The notes beneath the pieces are model-generated. The model had not been told where the DNA came from and ran no database searches. It saw only the letters and a list, made by a program, of their open reading frames with translations. Shown here piece after piece: positions 47,953 to 55,814 of a stretch of DNA of 64,000 bases (position 1 is the first letter of the stretch; each line of letters begins with the position of its first letter). Location of the stretch: the NCBI RefSeq assembly GCF_045863935.1, contig NZ_BTVP01000009.1:1-64000 (forward strand), read 5' to 3'. This DNA comes from Parvibaculum sp045863935 (GTDB lineage Bacteria > Pseudomonadota > Alphaproteobacteria > Parvibaculales > Parvibaculaceae). A program made the position numbers and the translations under genes.

Positions 47953-48267
47953 TTAGCCGGCGATGTCGAGGATCTTGACGAGCATCAGATCCTGGCGATG
48001 GCCATTCTTGCGGCGATAGTTCTGGCGGCGGCGCTTCTTGAAGATCGTGAGCTTCGGGCCGCGGGTGAGGTCTACGACCTCGGCCTTCACCGTCGCGCCA
48101 TCGACGAGCGGCGCGCCGACCTTCGTCTCGCCGCCTTCGGCGCCGAGCATGAGGACTTCGCCCAGATCGATCTTGTCGCCGGCCTTGGCGTCGAGGCGTT
48201 CGATCTCGAGGAGATCGTCTTTCGCGACCTTGTATTGCTTGCCGCCTGTCCGGATGACTGCGAACAT
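47953..48267 (-). CDS. rplU: 50S ribosomal protein L21
   Basis: This 104-residue protein has MFAVIRTGGKQYKVAKDD at the start and KLTIFKKRRRQNYRRKNGHRQ, the rRNA-binding L21 signature. The ATG at 48267 is the normal start; upstream in-frame codons are leader. It is transcribed from a strong promoter about 65 nt upstream and co-transcribed with rpmA. Confidence 0.98.
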   Translation of the reverse strand: MFAVIRTGGKQYKVAKDDLLEIERLDAKAGDKIDLGEVLMLGAEGGETKVGAPLVDGATVKAEVVDLTRGPKLTIFKKRRRQNYRRKNGHRQDLMLVKILDIAG

Positions 48268-48339
48268 CGTTGATACCACCATGTAACGAAAAAGGCCCTG
48301 CGGCCGCCGGTGACAGCGGCACGGGCCGAATTGGCGCGC

Positions 48340-48367
48340 AATATACAGGGGGAGGTCGCCCTGTCAA
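48340..48367 (-). promoter_or_regulatory. Strong sigma-70 promoter of rplU-rpmA
   Basis: On the minus strand, a perfect -35 TTGACA (48367-48362), a 16-bp spacer and a -10 TATATT (48345-48340) predict a transcript start near 48333 and a leader of about 65 nt. The leader includes GC-rich inverted repeats (around 48296-48330). Confidence 0.75.
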
Positions 48368-48386
48368 GCCGCGAAAGGGCCTGATT

Positions 48387-49154
48387 TCAAGGCTTTCCCG
48401 GCCCTTCCCGGTCCTTCGCCGTGCGCCAGGCGCAGATCGCCAGAAAATAGAGCGATGCTGCCAGAAAGGTCCACCAGGCGGCGGGGGAGGCCACCGCCGG
48501 GGGAGTGCCCGCGCCGCTCCTCAGCACCAGCCAGAAGGTCGAGAGCGCCCAGAGGGCCGTTACGGCCAGCGTGAGCGGCCGGAATGTCGTCACCCGGAAG
48601 GGGTGGATATATTTGAAAGGCACGAAAGTAAGGACACCGAGCAAGGCGATCACCGCCAGATTTGCCCAAGGCCCGGTGCCCAGCACGTAAAAGCAGAGCA
48701 CGATCAGGTTCCAGGTCGCCGGAAAGCCCGAAAAATAATTGTCCGCCGTCTTCATCTCCCGGTTGCCGAAGCAATAGAGCGAGGTCGTCATGATCCAGGC
48801 GGCGGCGGGGATCTCCCATCCCGGCGGCACCAGGCCGAAACGGTAGATCAGCAGCGCCGGGATCACCGTATAGGTGAGATAGTCGATCACGAGGTCGAGC
48901 ACGGCCCCGTCGAAGCGCGGCGCGAATTCCGTTACCCGGACCTTGCGGGCCATGGGCCCGTCGAAACCGTCGATGATGAGCGCGGCGCCGAGCCACAAGA
49001 GGGCGAGGCGAAGATCGCCCGCGATCAACGCGGCGATCGCCAGAAGCGCGGTGACGACGCCCGATGCCGTAAAGGCGTGAACCGCCCAGGCCGCCGCCAC
49101 GCGTGCCGCCGGCCGCTTGTCCCCTTCGCCGCGCTCTCGTTCCGCTTCGCTCAT
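48387..49154 (-). CDS. pcs: Phosphatidylcholine synthase
   Basis: This 255-residue inner-membrane enzyme condenses CDP-diacylglycerol with choline directly. It has about eight hydrophobic segments and the CDP-alcohol phosphotransferase motif spread over IIDGFDGPMARKVRVTEFAP and RFDGAVLDLVIDYLTY, the longer spacing that marks Pcs rather than PgsA or PssA. Alphaproteobacteria that live with eukaryotes or in nutrient-rich niches often have it. The ATG at 49154 avoids an unconserved leader. Confidence 0.92.
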   Translation of the reverse strand: MSEAERERGEGDKRPAARVAAAWAVHAFTASGVVTALLAIAALIAGDLRLALLWLGAALIIDGFDGPMARKVRVTEFAPRFDGAVLDLVIDYLTYTVIPALLIYRFGLVPPGWEIPAAAWIMTTSLYCFGNREMKTADNYFSGFPATWNLIVLCFYVLGTGPWANLAVIALLGVLTFVPFKYIHPFRVTTFRPLTLAVTALWALSTFWLVLRSGAGTPPAVASPAAWWTFLAASLYFLAICAWRTAKDREGPGKP

Positions 49155-49237
49155 GTCCCTTCCCGCTCCCCCGAAGCCATGCAGTCTAGCAGGACGGACG
49201 GCCTTCACCTACGGGCTGCAAAAGCCTCGATCCGGCC

Positions 49238-49266
49238 TTGTGCCGGACCCGCGTGGCGTTTACATT
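49238..49266 (+). promoter_or_regulatory. Candidate promoter of tRNA-Ser
   Basis: TTGTGC (49238-49243), a 17-bp spacer and TACATT (49261-49266) lie 51 bp before the mature tRNA 5' end. Confidence 0.5.
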
Positions 49267-49317
49267 CCGCGCCGTTTCGACCTCACGGGCGGCCTCAACG
49301 GTCTGCCCGTCCTCTGC

Positions 49318-49407
<90 letters not shown>

Positions 49408-49415
49408 TTAAAAAC

Positions 49416-49440
49416 GGCCCCCTTCACGGGGGCCTTTTTT
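49416..49440 (+). terminator. Terminator of tRNA-Ser
   Basis: GGCCCCC-TTCAC-GGGGGCC stem followed by TTTTTT, 9 bp after the CCA end. Confidence 0.9.
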
Positions 49441-49478
49441 AATGGCGGAAGAGCGGGCGGAAAGAACCCATGTTCGAC

Positions 49479-49570
49479 AAAACGCCGGAGGCGTTTTGGG
49501 GCGAGCGGCCCCGCCGCTCGATCCGCAGGCCGTCAGGCCAAGGACGAAAACAGGCCAAAGCCTGTTTTCG
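49479..49570. repeat. Hairpin-rich repeat behind tRNA-Ser
   Basis: Successive palindromes AAAACGCC/GGCGTTTT (49479-49497), CGAGCGG/CCGCTCG (49502-49520), GGCCGTCAGGCC and CGAAAACAGGC/GCCTGTTTTCG (49545-49570) fill the stretch. Such stem-loop mosaics are common behind stable-RNA genes in GC-rich Proteobacteria. The short reading frames crossing it are not convincing genes. Confidence 0.6.
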
Positions 49571-49793
49571 CCAATCCCACCCTCGCTGAACCTCGATCTC
49601 GCTTCGGACATTGTGCAACGCACGCCCACTCTCTCTCGCGCGAGCTTGAGCGTTGTTCCAGATACGGTTCCAGTCAATCCCGCTCTTCAATCCCTGGAAA
49701 TTTGCACATGACTGCCAGAGAGGTTCGTCTTTACCCACCGTTCATTGTAATATAAATCGTCAGTCTACGAAGGACATACTGGGGGGTGTGCCT

Positions 49794-50222
49794 ATGTTTT
49801 CCAAGATATCTGCTGCACTGATTCTGCTGATTTCTCTGTCTGCGTGCTCGTCGATTATCGAAGGCACAAGTCAGGAAATTCTCGTCAATACCAATCCGGC
49901 CGGTGCCGATTGTTCGCTGATGCGGGAGGGTGTTTCCATCGCCCGTGTCAATCCGACGCCGGGGGCTGCGACAATCAAAAAAACCAAACACGACATAACG
50001 ATTGAATGCACGAAGAGCGGCTACAGCGATGTCACTTATCTGAATCATTCGGACGTTGCGGGTGCCACTGTCGGGAACGTGCTCCTCGGCGGCGGCATCG
50101 GATGGGCCATCGACAGCGCTTCCGGCGCCGACAACAAATACGAAAGCCCGGTGAACATAACGCTGGTGCCCGAGGTTGCCGTGTCGTCGGCGGATACGGC
50201 TTTGCCGCCGGAACCGAAATAG
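49794..50222 (+). CDS. Small lipoprotein of a widespread uncharacterised family
   Basis: This 142-residue lipoprotein has MFSKISAALILLISLSAC with lipobox LSAC. The mature part contains a PEGA-like segment (EILVNTNPAGADCSLMREG, TPGAATIKKTKHDITIEC) and a Gly-rich hydrophobic C-terminal part (GATVGNVLLGGGIGWAIDSA) that could pack into a membrane. Similar lipoproteins occur across Proteobacteria without known function. It is more AT-rich than surrounding genes. The ATG at 49794 has a GGGGGG site; a TATAAA-like -10 lies at 49751. A hairpin terminator follows. Confidence 0.82.
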   Translation: MFSKISAALILLISLSACSSIIEGTSQEILVNTNPAGADCSLMREGVSIARVNPTPGAATIKKTKHDITIECTKSGYSDVTYLNHSDVAGATVGNVLLGGGIGWAIDSASGADNKYESPVNITLVPEVAVSSADTALPPEPK

Positions 50223-50230
50223 AATCTGGC

Positions 50231-50271
50231 GACGGACGGGCTGCATCGATTGCCCGTCCGTCTTCCATTTT
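50231..50271 (+). terminator. Terminator of the lipoprotein gene
   Basis: A 10-bp perfect stem GACGGACGGG (50231-50240) / CCCGTCCGTC (50253-50262) is followed by TTCCATTTT. Confidence 0.75.
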
Positions 50272-50563
50272 CGGCCTGAATGCGGTGTGCAAGCAGCGCA
50301 ATCCGCCGGGCGTCAATCCCACCCGATTTTTGGGAAACGGAGATCAAGAGAGTGTGAGGGTCCGGAAGGTCAGCGAGATTCTGCGCCCGCGACGCTGTCT
50401 TTCGCCGTTCACCCGGTCGGATTTGCGCGCGGGGATTTTGTGCCGGGAGGGCATGTTGCTCTTTGTGCAGATCATTGTTGGTGCAGTTTATCGCGCTTCG
50501 GCGGCGTCAACACCTCGCTGATTTTCAAGTGAGTGTGACGGCCTGGAATCATAGGAGACCCAG
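50272..50563. other. Gene-free spacer, partly AT-rich
   Basis: No frame has coding character. Composition drifts from GC-rich to AT-rich toward 50560, where the P-loop fragment begins. Confidence 0.4.
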
Positions 50564-50965
50564 ATGTTTTCATATTGGGCTTACATACTAGTTGGGAACG
50601 ACAAAACAGGTAAAACCAATTTTCAAAAATATTTAATTTCCGCGCTTTGTTATGAGGCGTGCGACATTCGGCTGGATACGAATCTGTGCTTTGACATCGC
50701 CCATCCGCGTATGCCTCCAAGGCTCACCTTGTCAACGATGAGTCGGAGTTATCAAGAAAAAGCCGACACCTATAAATCTGTCGAGAATTTTTTCTCCAAA
50801 TTTCTCTGGAATCGTCATTCAAGTGCTGAGTTCAAGATTGGAAAGGCAATCCAATCTCGTCATTGCGAGGAGCATCGCAGATGCGACGCGGCAATCCATG
50901 CGACCGCAATCCGTAGCAGGCGCCCTATGGATTGCCACGCCTCCCTTACGGGAGGCTCGCAATGA
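50564..50965 (+). pseudogene. Truncated P-loop protein, 3' end replaced by a repeat element
   Basis: A strong ribosome site (AGGAG, 6 nt spacing) precedes the ATG at 50564. The first 98 residues are AT-rich and look like a real N-terminus: a hydrophobic strand YWAYILVGNDKTGKTNFQKYL with a Walker A (GNDKTGKT, 11-18), then FDIAHPRMPPRL and TMSRSYQEKADTYKSVENFF. From codon 99 the frame runs into the inverted-repeat element at 50858-50968, which supplies the last 35 residues. No Walker B or further domain is left, so this is probably a gene cut by the element or by deletion. Confidence 0.6.
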
Positions 50966-50968
50966 CGG
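50858..50968. repeat. 111-bp palindromic element with CGTCATTGCGAG ends
   Basis: Terminal inverted repeats CGTCATTGCGAG (50858-50869) and CTCGCAATGACG (50957-50968) enclose a second arm pair GGCAATCCAT/ATGGATTGCC and a CCTCCC/GGGAGG hairpin. This is the widespread type of dispersed palindrome found in many bacterial genomes. It forms the 3' end of the truncated P-loop frame. Confidence 0.8.
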
Positions 50969-50998
50969 TATTGTTTCCACGAAACGGTAAACGACTCA

Positions 50999-51036
50999 AA
51001 AAAACGCCGCCCGCGGATTTCTCCGTGAGCGGCGCA
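50999..51036 (-). terminator. Terminator of katG
   Basis: On the minus strand, CGCCGC-(inner TCCG hairpin)-GCGGCG is followed by a run of seven T, 27 bp beyond the katG stop. Confidence 0.85.
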
Positions 51037-51062
51037 TTTTCTGTCATCAAGCCTGAAAGATG

Positions 51063-53246
51063 TTAGGCGACCTTCAGGTCAAACCGGTCCGCGTTCATCA
51101 CCTTGACCCAGGCGGCCACGAAGTCCTTCACGAACTTCTCGTGTCCGTCGTCCTGCGCATAGACTTCGGCGTAGGCCCGCAGGATCGAGTTCGAGCCGAA
51201 GACGAGGTCGATGCGCGTCGCCGTCCACTTGACCGCGCCGGTCTTGCGGTCGCGCAACTCGTAGAGGTTCGTTTCCTTCGGCGTCCACGCATAGCTCATG
51301 TCCGTCAGGTTGACGAAGAAGTCGTTCGTCAGCGTGCCTTCGCGGCCGGTGAAGACGCCGTGCTTCGCGCCCCCGTGATTGACGCCGATGACGCGCAGGC
51401 CGCCCACCAGCACCGTCATTTCCGGCGCGGTCAGGCCCATGAGCTGCGTGCGGTCGAGCATCAGTTCCTCGGGCGTGGCGGCATAATCTTCCTTCAGCCA
51501 GTTGCGGTAGCCGTCATGGACCGGTTCCAGCACGTCGAAGGAAGCGGCATCCGTCATCTCGCCGGTCGCGTCGCCGCGGCCCGGCGCGAAGGGCACCTCG
51601 ATGTCGAAGCCGCCGGCCTTTGCCGCCTTCTCGACGCCAACATTGCCCGCGAGCACGATGGTGTCCGCGACGCTCGCGCCCGCCGCCTTGGCGATCGGTT
51701 CGAGCACGGAGAGCACCTTTGCGAGACGGTCGGGCTCGTTGCCCGCCCAGTCCTTCTGGGGCGCAAGCCGGATGCGCGCGCCGTTCGCGCCGCCGCGCAT
51801 GTCGGAGCCGCGATATGTGCGGGCGCTGTCCCATGCGGTTGCGACGAGTTCGGGAACCGTGAGGCCCGAGCCCGCGATCTTCGCCTTCACCGCGTTCACG
51901 TCGTAACTCGTGCTTCCGGCGGGAACGGGGTCCTGCCAGATCAGGTCTTCCTTCGGCACGTCGGGGCCGACATAGCGCGCCTTCGGGCCCATGTCGCGAT
52001 GCGTGAGCTTGAACCAGGCGCGCGCGAAAGTGTCCCTGAAATATTCGGGATCGGCCATGAACTTGCGGCAGATCGCGTTGTAGACCGGGTCCACCTTCAT
52101 CGCCATGTCGGCATCGGTCATTATCGGGTTGTGACGGATGGAGGGGTTGCTCGCGTCGACGGGCTTGTCCTCTTCCTCGATGTCGACCGGTTCCCACTGC
52201 CAGGCGCCGGCGGGCGACTTGCGCAGTTCCCATTCATGGCCGAAGAGCATCTCGAAGAAGCCCATGTCGAACACCGTCGGATGCGTCGTCCATGCGCCTT
52301 CGAGACCGGAGGTCACCGTGTGGTTCGCGAGGCCTTCCTGCTTCGGGTTGAGCCAGCCCAGCCCCTGCGTCTCGGGGCCGGCGCTTTCCGGGTCGGCGCC
52401 GAGCAGCGCCGCATCGCCATTGCCATGCGTCTTGCCGACCGTGTGGCCGCCTGCCGTCAGCGCGGCGGTCTCCTCGTCGTCCATCGCCATGCGCGCGAAG
52501 GTCTCGCGGACTTCCTGCGCGGTCTTCATCGGGTCGGGTTTACCGCCCACGCCTTCCGGGTTCACATAGATGAGGCCCATCTGCACGGCGGCCAGCGGGT
52601 TGGCGAGCGACGTCGCGTCCTCGTCGCTGCGATAGCGTTCGCGCCCGAGCCATTCCTTTTCCGAGCCCCAGTAGACATCCTTTTCCGGGTGCCAGATGTC
52701 CTCGCGGCCGAAGCCGAAGCCGAAGGTTTTGAGGCCCATGGATTCATAGGCGATGTTGCCCGCCAGGATGATGAGGTCGGCCCAGCTCACCTTGTTGCCG
52801 TACTTCCTCTTCACCGGCCAGAGCAGGCGCCGCGCCTTGTCGAGATTGACGTTGTCCGGCCAGGAATTGAGGGGGGCGAAGCGCTGGTTGCCGGTGCCGC
52901 CGCCGCCGCGCCCGTCGGCGAGGCGGTAGGAGCCCGCCGCGTGCCATGCCATGCGGATCATCAAGCCGCCATAATGGCCCCAGTCGGCCGGCCACCAGGC
53001 CTGGCTGTCCGTCATCAGCGCGTGGAGGTCCTTCTTCAGCGCCGCCACGTCGAGCTCCTTCAGCTCCTCGCGATAGTCGAAGTCCTGCCCGAGCGGGTTC
53101 GTCTTGCTGTCGTGCTGGTGGAGAATGTCGAGATTGAGGGCGTTCGGCCACCATTCCATGTTCGTGGTCCCCGCCGACATGGTGGTGGCGCCGCCATGCA
53201 TCACAGGGCACTTGCCGCCGGTTGAGGGTTTCTGGGCCGTGCTCAT
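51063..53246 (-). CDS. katG: Catalase-peroxidase
   Basis: This 727-residue heme enzyme destroys hydrogen peroxide and has peroxidase activity. The N-terminal half contains the distal Arg/Trp/His motif MIRMAWHAAGSYR, the Tyr of the Met-Tyr-Trp adduct in GLIYVNPEGV and the proximal His in LTAGGHTVGKTHG. The adduct Met lies in GSDMRGGANGAR. The duplicated C-terminal domain is complete. The ATG at 53246 has an AGGAG site 8 nt upstream. It is monocistronic, ending at a strong terminator. A large palindrome 33 bp upstream is the likely operator. Confidence 0.97.
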   Translation of the reverse strand: MSTAQKPSTGGKCPVMHGGATTMSAGTTNMEWWPNALNLDILHQHDSKTNPLGQDFDYREELKELDVAALKKDLHALMTDSQAWWPADWGHYGGLMIRMAWHAAGSYRLADGRGGGGTGNQRFAPLNSWPDNVNLDKARRLLWPVKRKYGNKVSWADLIILAGNIAYESMGLKTFGFGFGREDIWHPEKDVYWGSEKEWLGRERYRSDEDATSLANPLAAVQMGLIYVNPEGVGGKPDPMKTAQEVRETFARMAMDDEETAALTAGGHTVGKTHGNGDAALLGADPESAGPETQGLGWLNPKQEGLANHTVTSGLEGAWTTHPTVFDMGFFEMLFGHEWELRKSPAGAWQWEPVDIEEEDKPVDASNPSIRHNPIMTDADMAMKVDPVYNAICRKFMADPEYFRDTFARAWFKLTHRDMGPKARYVGPDVPKEDLIWQDPVPAGSTSYDVNAVKAKIAGSGLTVPELVATAWDSARTYRGSDMRGGANGARIRLAPQKDWAGNEPDRLAKVLSVLEPIAKAAGASVADTIVLAGNVGVEKAAKAGGFDIEVPFAPGRGDATGEMTDAASFDVLEPVHDGYRNWLKEDYAATPEELMLDRTQLMGLTAPEMTVLVGGLRVIGVNHGGAKHGVFTGREGTLTNDFFVNLTDMSYAWTPKETNLYELRDRKTGAVKWTATRIDLVFGSNSILRAYAEVYAQDDGHEKFVKDFVAAWVKVMNADRFDLKVA

Positions 53247-53278
53247 CTGGTTGGCTCCTTTTGTTGCCTTGGATCGTC

Positions 53279-53309
53279 TTACTTTAGAATTATAATAATT
53301 CAAAAGTAA
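53279..53309 (-). promoter_or_regulatory. 31-bp AT-rich palindrome at the katG promoter
   Basis: TTACTTTAGAATTAT-A-ATAATTCAAAAGTAA is symmetrical around 53294 with one mismatched pair. A TATAAT-like -10 for katG lies in its centre. Layout and AT-rich 7-1-7 core (GAATTAT-A-ATAATTC) resemble Fur-family boxes, nearest to PerR type, rather than the spaced half-sites of OxyR. Confidence 0.6.
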
Positions 53310-53379
53310 CATCCGCTGCCGAAAAAGCAAGCCCCTGCCACGCTATTGCGCGCGGGCAGCGGCAGCCTTGATGGAAAAC

Positions 53380-53408
53380 AAAAAAACCCCCGTTTTCCGG
53401 GGGCTTTT
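53380..53408 (-). terminator. Terminator of the 2OG-Fe(II) oxygenase-like gene
   Basis: On the minus strand AGCCCCCGGAAAACGGGGG is followed by seven T. It separates this gene from the katG promoter region. Confidence 0.85.
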
Positions 53409-53426
53409 GGGGAGAGGGCGGGGCCG

Positions 53427-54143
53427 TCACCCGCCTTTCCGCCTGAACCCCATGTTGAAGCTGATCGAGACGCGGAACTCCTCGCTCCGGTTCGGCTGCA
53501 CGGAATGCTGCAGCCAGCCGGGGAAGATCAGCAGCAGGCCTTCCTTGCCCTTGTATTCCATCTCCTGGCTGTTGATGCGGGTGCGCTCCTTCACGGGGAA
53601 GGTGCACATGACGCGCTCGCGCACGGGGTCGTAGAACTCGATATTGCCGCTCCCCTCGGGCACCTTCGCGTAATAGGCGCCGGACAGCAGCGAGTTCGGA
53701 TGCACATGCGCCTTGTTGAAGTCGCCGGGGCCGTTCTTGTTCAGCCACATCTCCTGAAAGAAAAGCTCGAAGTGGTCGAAGTCGAATGCGAGTTGCGTCG
53801 CGCAGCCCGCGACCGCGTTGCCGATGATGCGGCGAATCTCGCCGAGCGCGGGCATGCCGTGCAGGTTCGCGGCGCTGTGCCAGCCGCCGACATTGGAGCG
53901 CTTGATCGCGCGGCCCTTCGTCTCCAGTTCCTCCATAACGGAGAGAATATGTGCGTTGATGCGCTCATGGTCGGGCACCCGGCGCGACCAGACGGGCGAG
54001 GGGAACCATGTCTCGGGCGTGAAGCTGCGGCGCTTCTCGGCGGCGGGCGCCACCTCCGTCAGCCTCGCCGGCGCTGCCTTCGAGGCGCTCTTCGTTTCTG
54101 CCCTGGTGTCTGGGTTCCGGGCCGGCTTTGCCATGCGGGTCAT
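53427..54143 (-). CDS. Putative 2OG-Fe(II) oxygenase (TIGR02466-like)
   Basis: This 238-residue protein has the double-stranded beta-helix pattern of iron/2-oxoglutarate oxygenases: His cluster in NKAHVHPNSLLSGAYYAKVP, GSGNIEFYDP, distal His in FPGWLQHSVQPN and the 2OG-binding Arg in EEFRVSISFNMGF. The family is uncharacterised; proline or amino-acid hydroxylation is possible. The ATG at 54143 has a GGAGG site 8 nt upstream and is chosen over an upstream start at 54272. It diverges from the TIGR03032-like gene. Confidence 0.82.
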   Translation of the reverse strand: MTRMAKPARNPDTRAETKSASKAAPARLTEVAPAAEKRRSFTPETWFPSPVWSRRVPDHERINAHILSVMEELETKGRAIKRSNVGGWHSAANLHGMPALGEIRRIIGNAVAGCATQLAFDFDHFELFFQEMWLNKNGPGDFNKAHVHPNSLLSGAYYAKVPEGSGNIEFYDPVRERVMCTFPVKERTRINSQEMEYKGKEGLLLIFPGWLQHSVQPNRSEEFRVSISFNMGFRRKGG

Positions 54144-54354
54144 GCGGAGATCCTCCCCGTGCGCCCGCAGATGAATGCGGAAATGGAGGCAACTCGTGTC
54201 GAGAATCGTGTGTTGGCCATGCTGCAATCTGTCTCCGTTGCAGGCGGTTGTATCCGGCGCGGGGCCGGTCACCGCCGCGTGATTTGCGAAGCATAGCGAA
54301 GCTCCCGCGGGCGCAACGCGCTATCGCATCCGAATGGAAGGAAACGAATTCGCG

Positions 54355-55521
54355 ATGACGGAGAAACCGAAAAAGGGCGCGCCCAACGTGACCGAACTGA
54401 AACCCGCCCAACAGAAACCGGCGGAGAAGAAGCCGACGCAGATTTCCTGCTCGCGCGGGCTTCACAGTTTCATGGAGCGCAACAGGCTGAGCTTCGGCTT
54501 CACTTCCTATCAGAGCGGCCGGCTCTATCTCGTCGGCCGCCTGCCCCGGGGCAAGGTCAGCTTCCACGAGCGCCACTTCATGCATGCCATGGGCGTTGCC
54601 GCCACGCCGCAGCGTCTCTATCTCGCGGGCCAGCACCAGATATGGCGGCTCGAAAACGTCCTTCGCGAGGGGCAGACGCTTGACGGCTTCGACCGCAATT
54701 ATGTGCCGCGCAATGCGCAAACGACGGGCGACCTCGATGCGCATGAGATCGGCGTCGAAAAGGGCGGCCGCGTCATCTTCGTCAACACGAAATTCTCCTG
54801 CCTCGCAACCTTCAGCCTCACGCACAGTTTCAGGCCGATCTGGAAGCCGCCCTTCATTTCGCGCCTCGCGCCGGAAGACCGTTGCCACCTCAACGGGCTT
54901 GCCATGGCCGATGGCGAGGCGCGCTACGTCACGGCGGTCTGCCGCAGCGATGTCGTCACGGGCTGGCGCGACAGGCGCGCGTCGGGCGGTTTCGTCATGG
55001 ATGTGCGCGACGACCGCATGATCACCGAAGAGCTTTCCATGCCGCATTCGCCGCGTCTGCACGAGGGTTCTCTCTATGTGCTCAATTCCGGACGGGGCGA
55101 ACTCTGCCGCGTCGATGAGCAGACGGGCAAGCGCGAGGTCATCACCTTCCTGCCGGGATTTGCGCGCGGCCTCGGTTTTCACGGGCCCTACGCCTTTGTC
55201 GGCCTGTCGCTCCCGCGCGACGGCAGCTTCTCCGGTCTCGAGCTCGACGACGAGCTTGCCAAACGCGACGCCGATCCCTGGTGCGGCGTGCAGATCGTCG
55301 ACATGCGCAATGGCGACATCGTGGAATGGATCAGGCTCAAGGGCGAAGTGCGCGAGCTGTTCGACGTCTTCGTGCTGCCGGGCGTCACCTGCCCCAAGGC
55401 GACGGGCCTTCTCGATGGATCGATTCGAAACGAAATTTCCATCGAGAACTGGGCGCCGCAGGATATGCGCGGCGCCGACGGAAACATGGAAAAGGCACCC
55501 GCGAAGGAAGCGGTCGCCTGA
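54355..55521 (+). CDS. TIGR03032/DUF4915-like beta-propeller protein
   Basis: This 388-residue protein has repeated strand blocks such as QHQIWRLENVL, KFSCLATFSLTHSFRPIWKPPFIS and FARGLGFHGPYAFVGLSLPR, as in the TIGR03032 family, which is predicted to be a beta-propeller. The CHLNGLAMADG motif is typical. Function is unknown; in other genomes the family occurs beside oxygenases and TPR proteins. The start could also be the ATG at 54334; the downstream one is favoured by a GGAAGGA located between them. It diverges from the oxygenase-like gene. Confidence 0.8.
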   Translation: MTEKPKKGAPNVTELKPAQQKPAEKKPTQISCSRGLHSFMERNRLSFGFTSYQSGRLYLVGRLPRGKVSFHERHFMHAMGVAATPQRLYLAGQHQIWRLENVLREGQTLDGFDRNYVPRNAQTTGDLDAHEIGVEKGGRVIFVNTKFSCLATFSLTHSFRPIWKPPFISRLAPEDRCHLNGLAMADGEARYVTAVCRSDVVTGWRDRRASGGFVMDVRDDRMITEELSMPHSPRLHEGSLYVLNSGRGELCRVDEQTGKREVITFLPGFARGLGFHGPYAFVGLSLPRDGSFSGLELDDELAKRDADPWCGVQIVDMRNGDIVEWIRLKGEVRELFDVFVLPGVTCPKATGLLDGSIRNEISIENWAPQDMRGADGNMEKAPAKEAVA

Positions 55522-55814
55522 AAGGCGCGCGGACGGTGTCCCCCCGCCGTCCGCGCCACCCCGTCATTTCGTCCGTTTCGCGTGCCGGATTGAATCGGTT
55601 TTCCATACTCCGCTAACTTTTCAAAACTCAAATTCCCGCAATTTCCGCGGCTTTCTCCCGAAAACTCCATCTGTCTACGGATTGACTCCGTTAACGCGCG
55701 GAATTCATCCGCAATGGTGCGAAAGCACTTGCCTATTTGGCTTAGACTCAAGTGGAGCGCCTTTTCCCGCTCGCGCAGTCTGGCTCCCGAATTGACTCTT
55801 TTTGGGGGCCCCCG
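55522..55814. other. Intergenic region upstream of the autotransporter
   Basis: Nearly 300 bp without coding character. TTGACT at 55683-55688 and an AT-rich patch around 55734-55750 (CTATTTGGCTTAGACTC) are promoter candidates, but no well-spaced -35/-10 pair stands out. Confidence 0.4.

Noticed and set aside
49442..49711. 89-codon frame behind tRNA-Ser
   Set aside because: It crosses the terminator tail and hairpin mosaic, has no ribosome site and no biased codon use.
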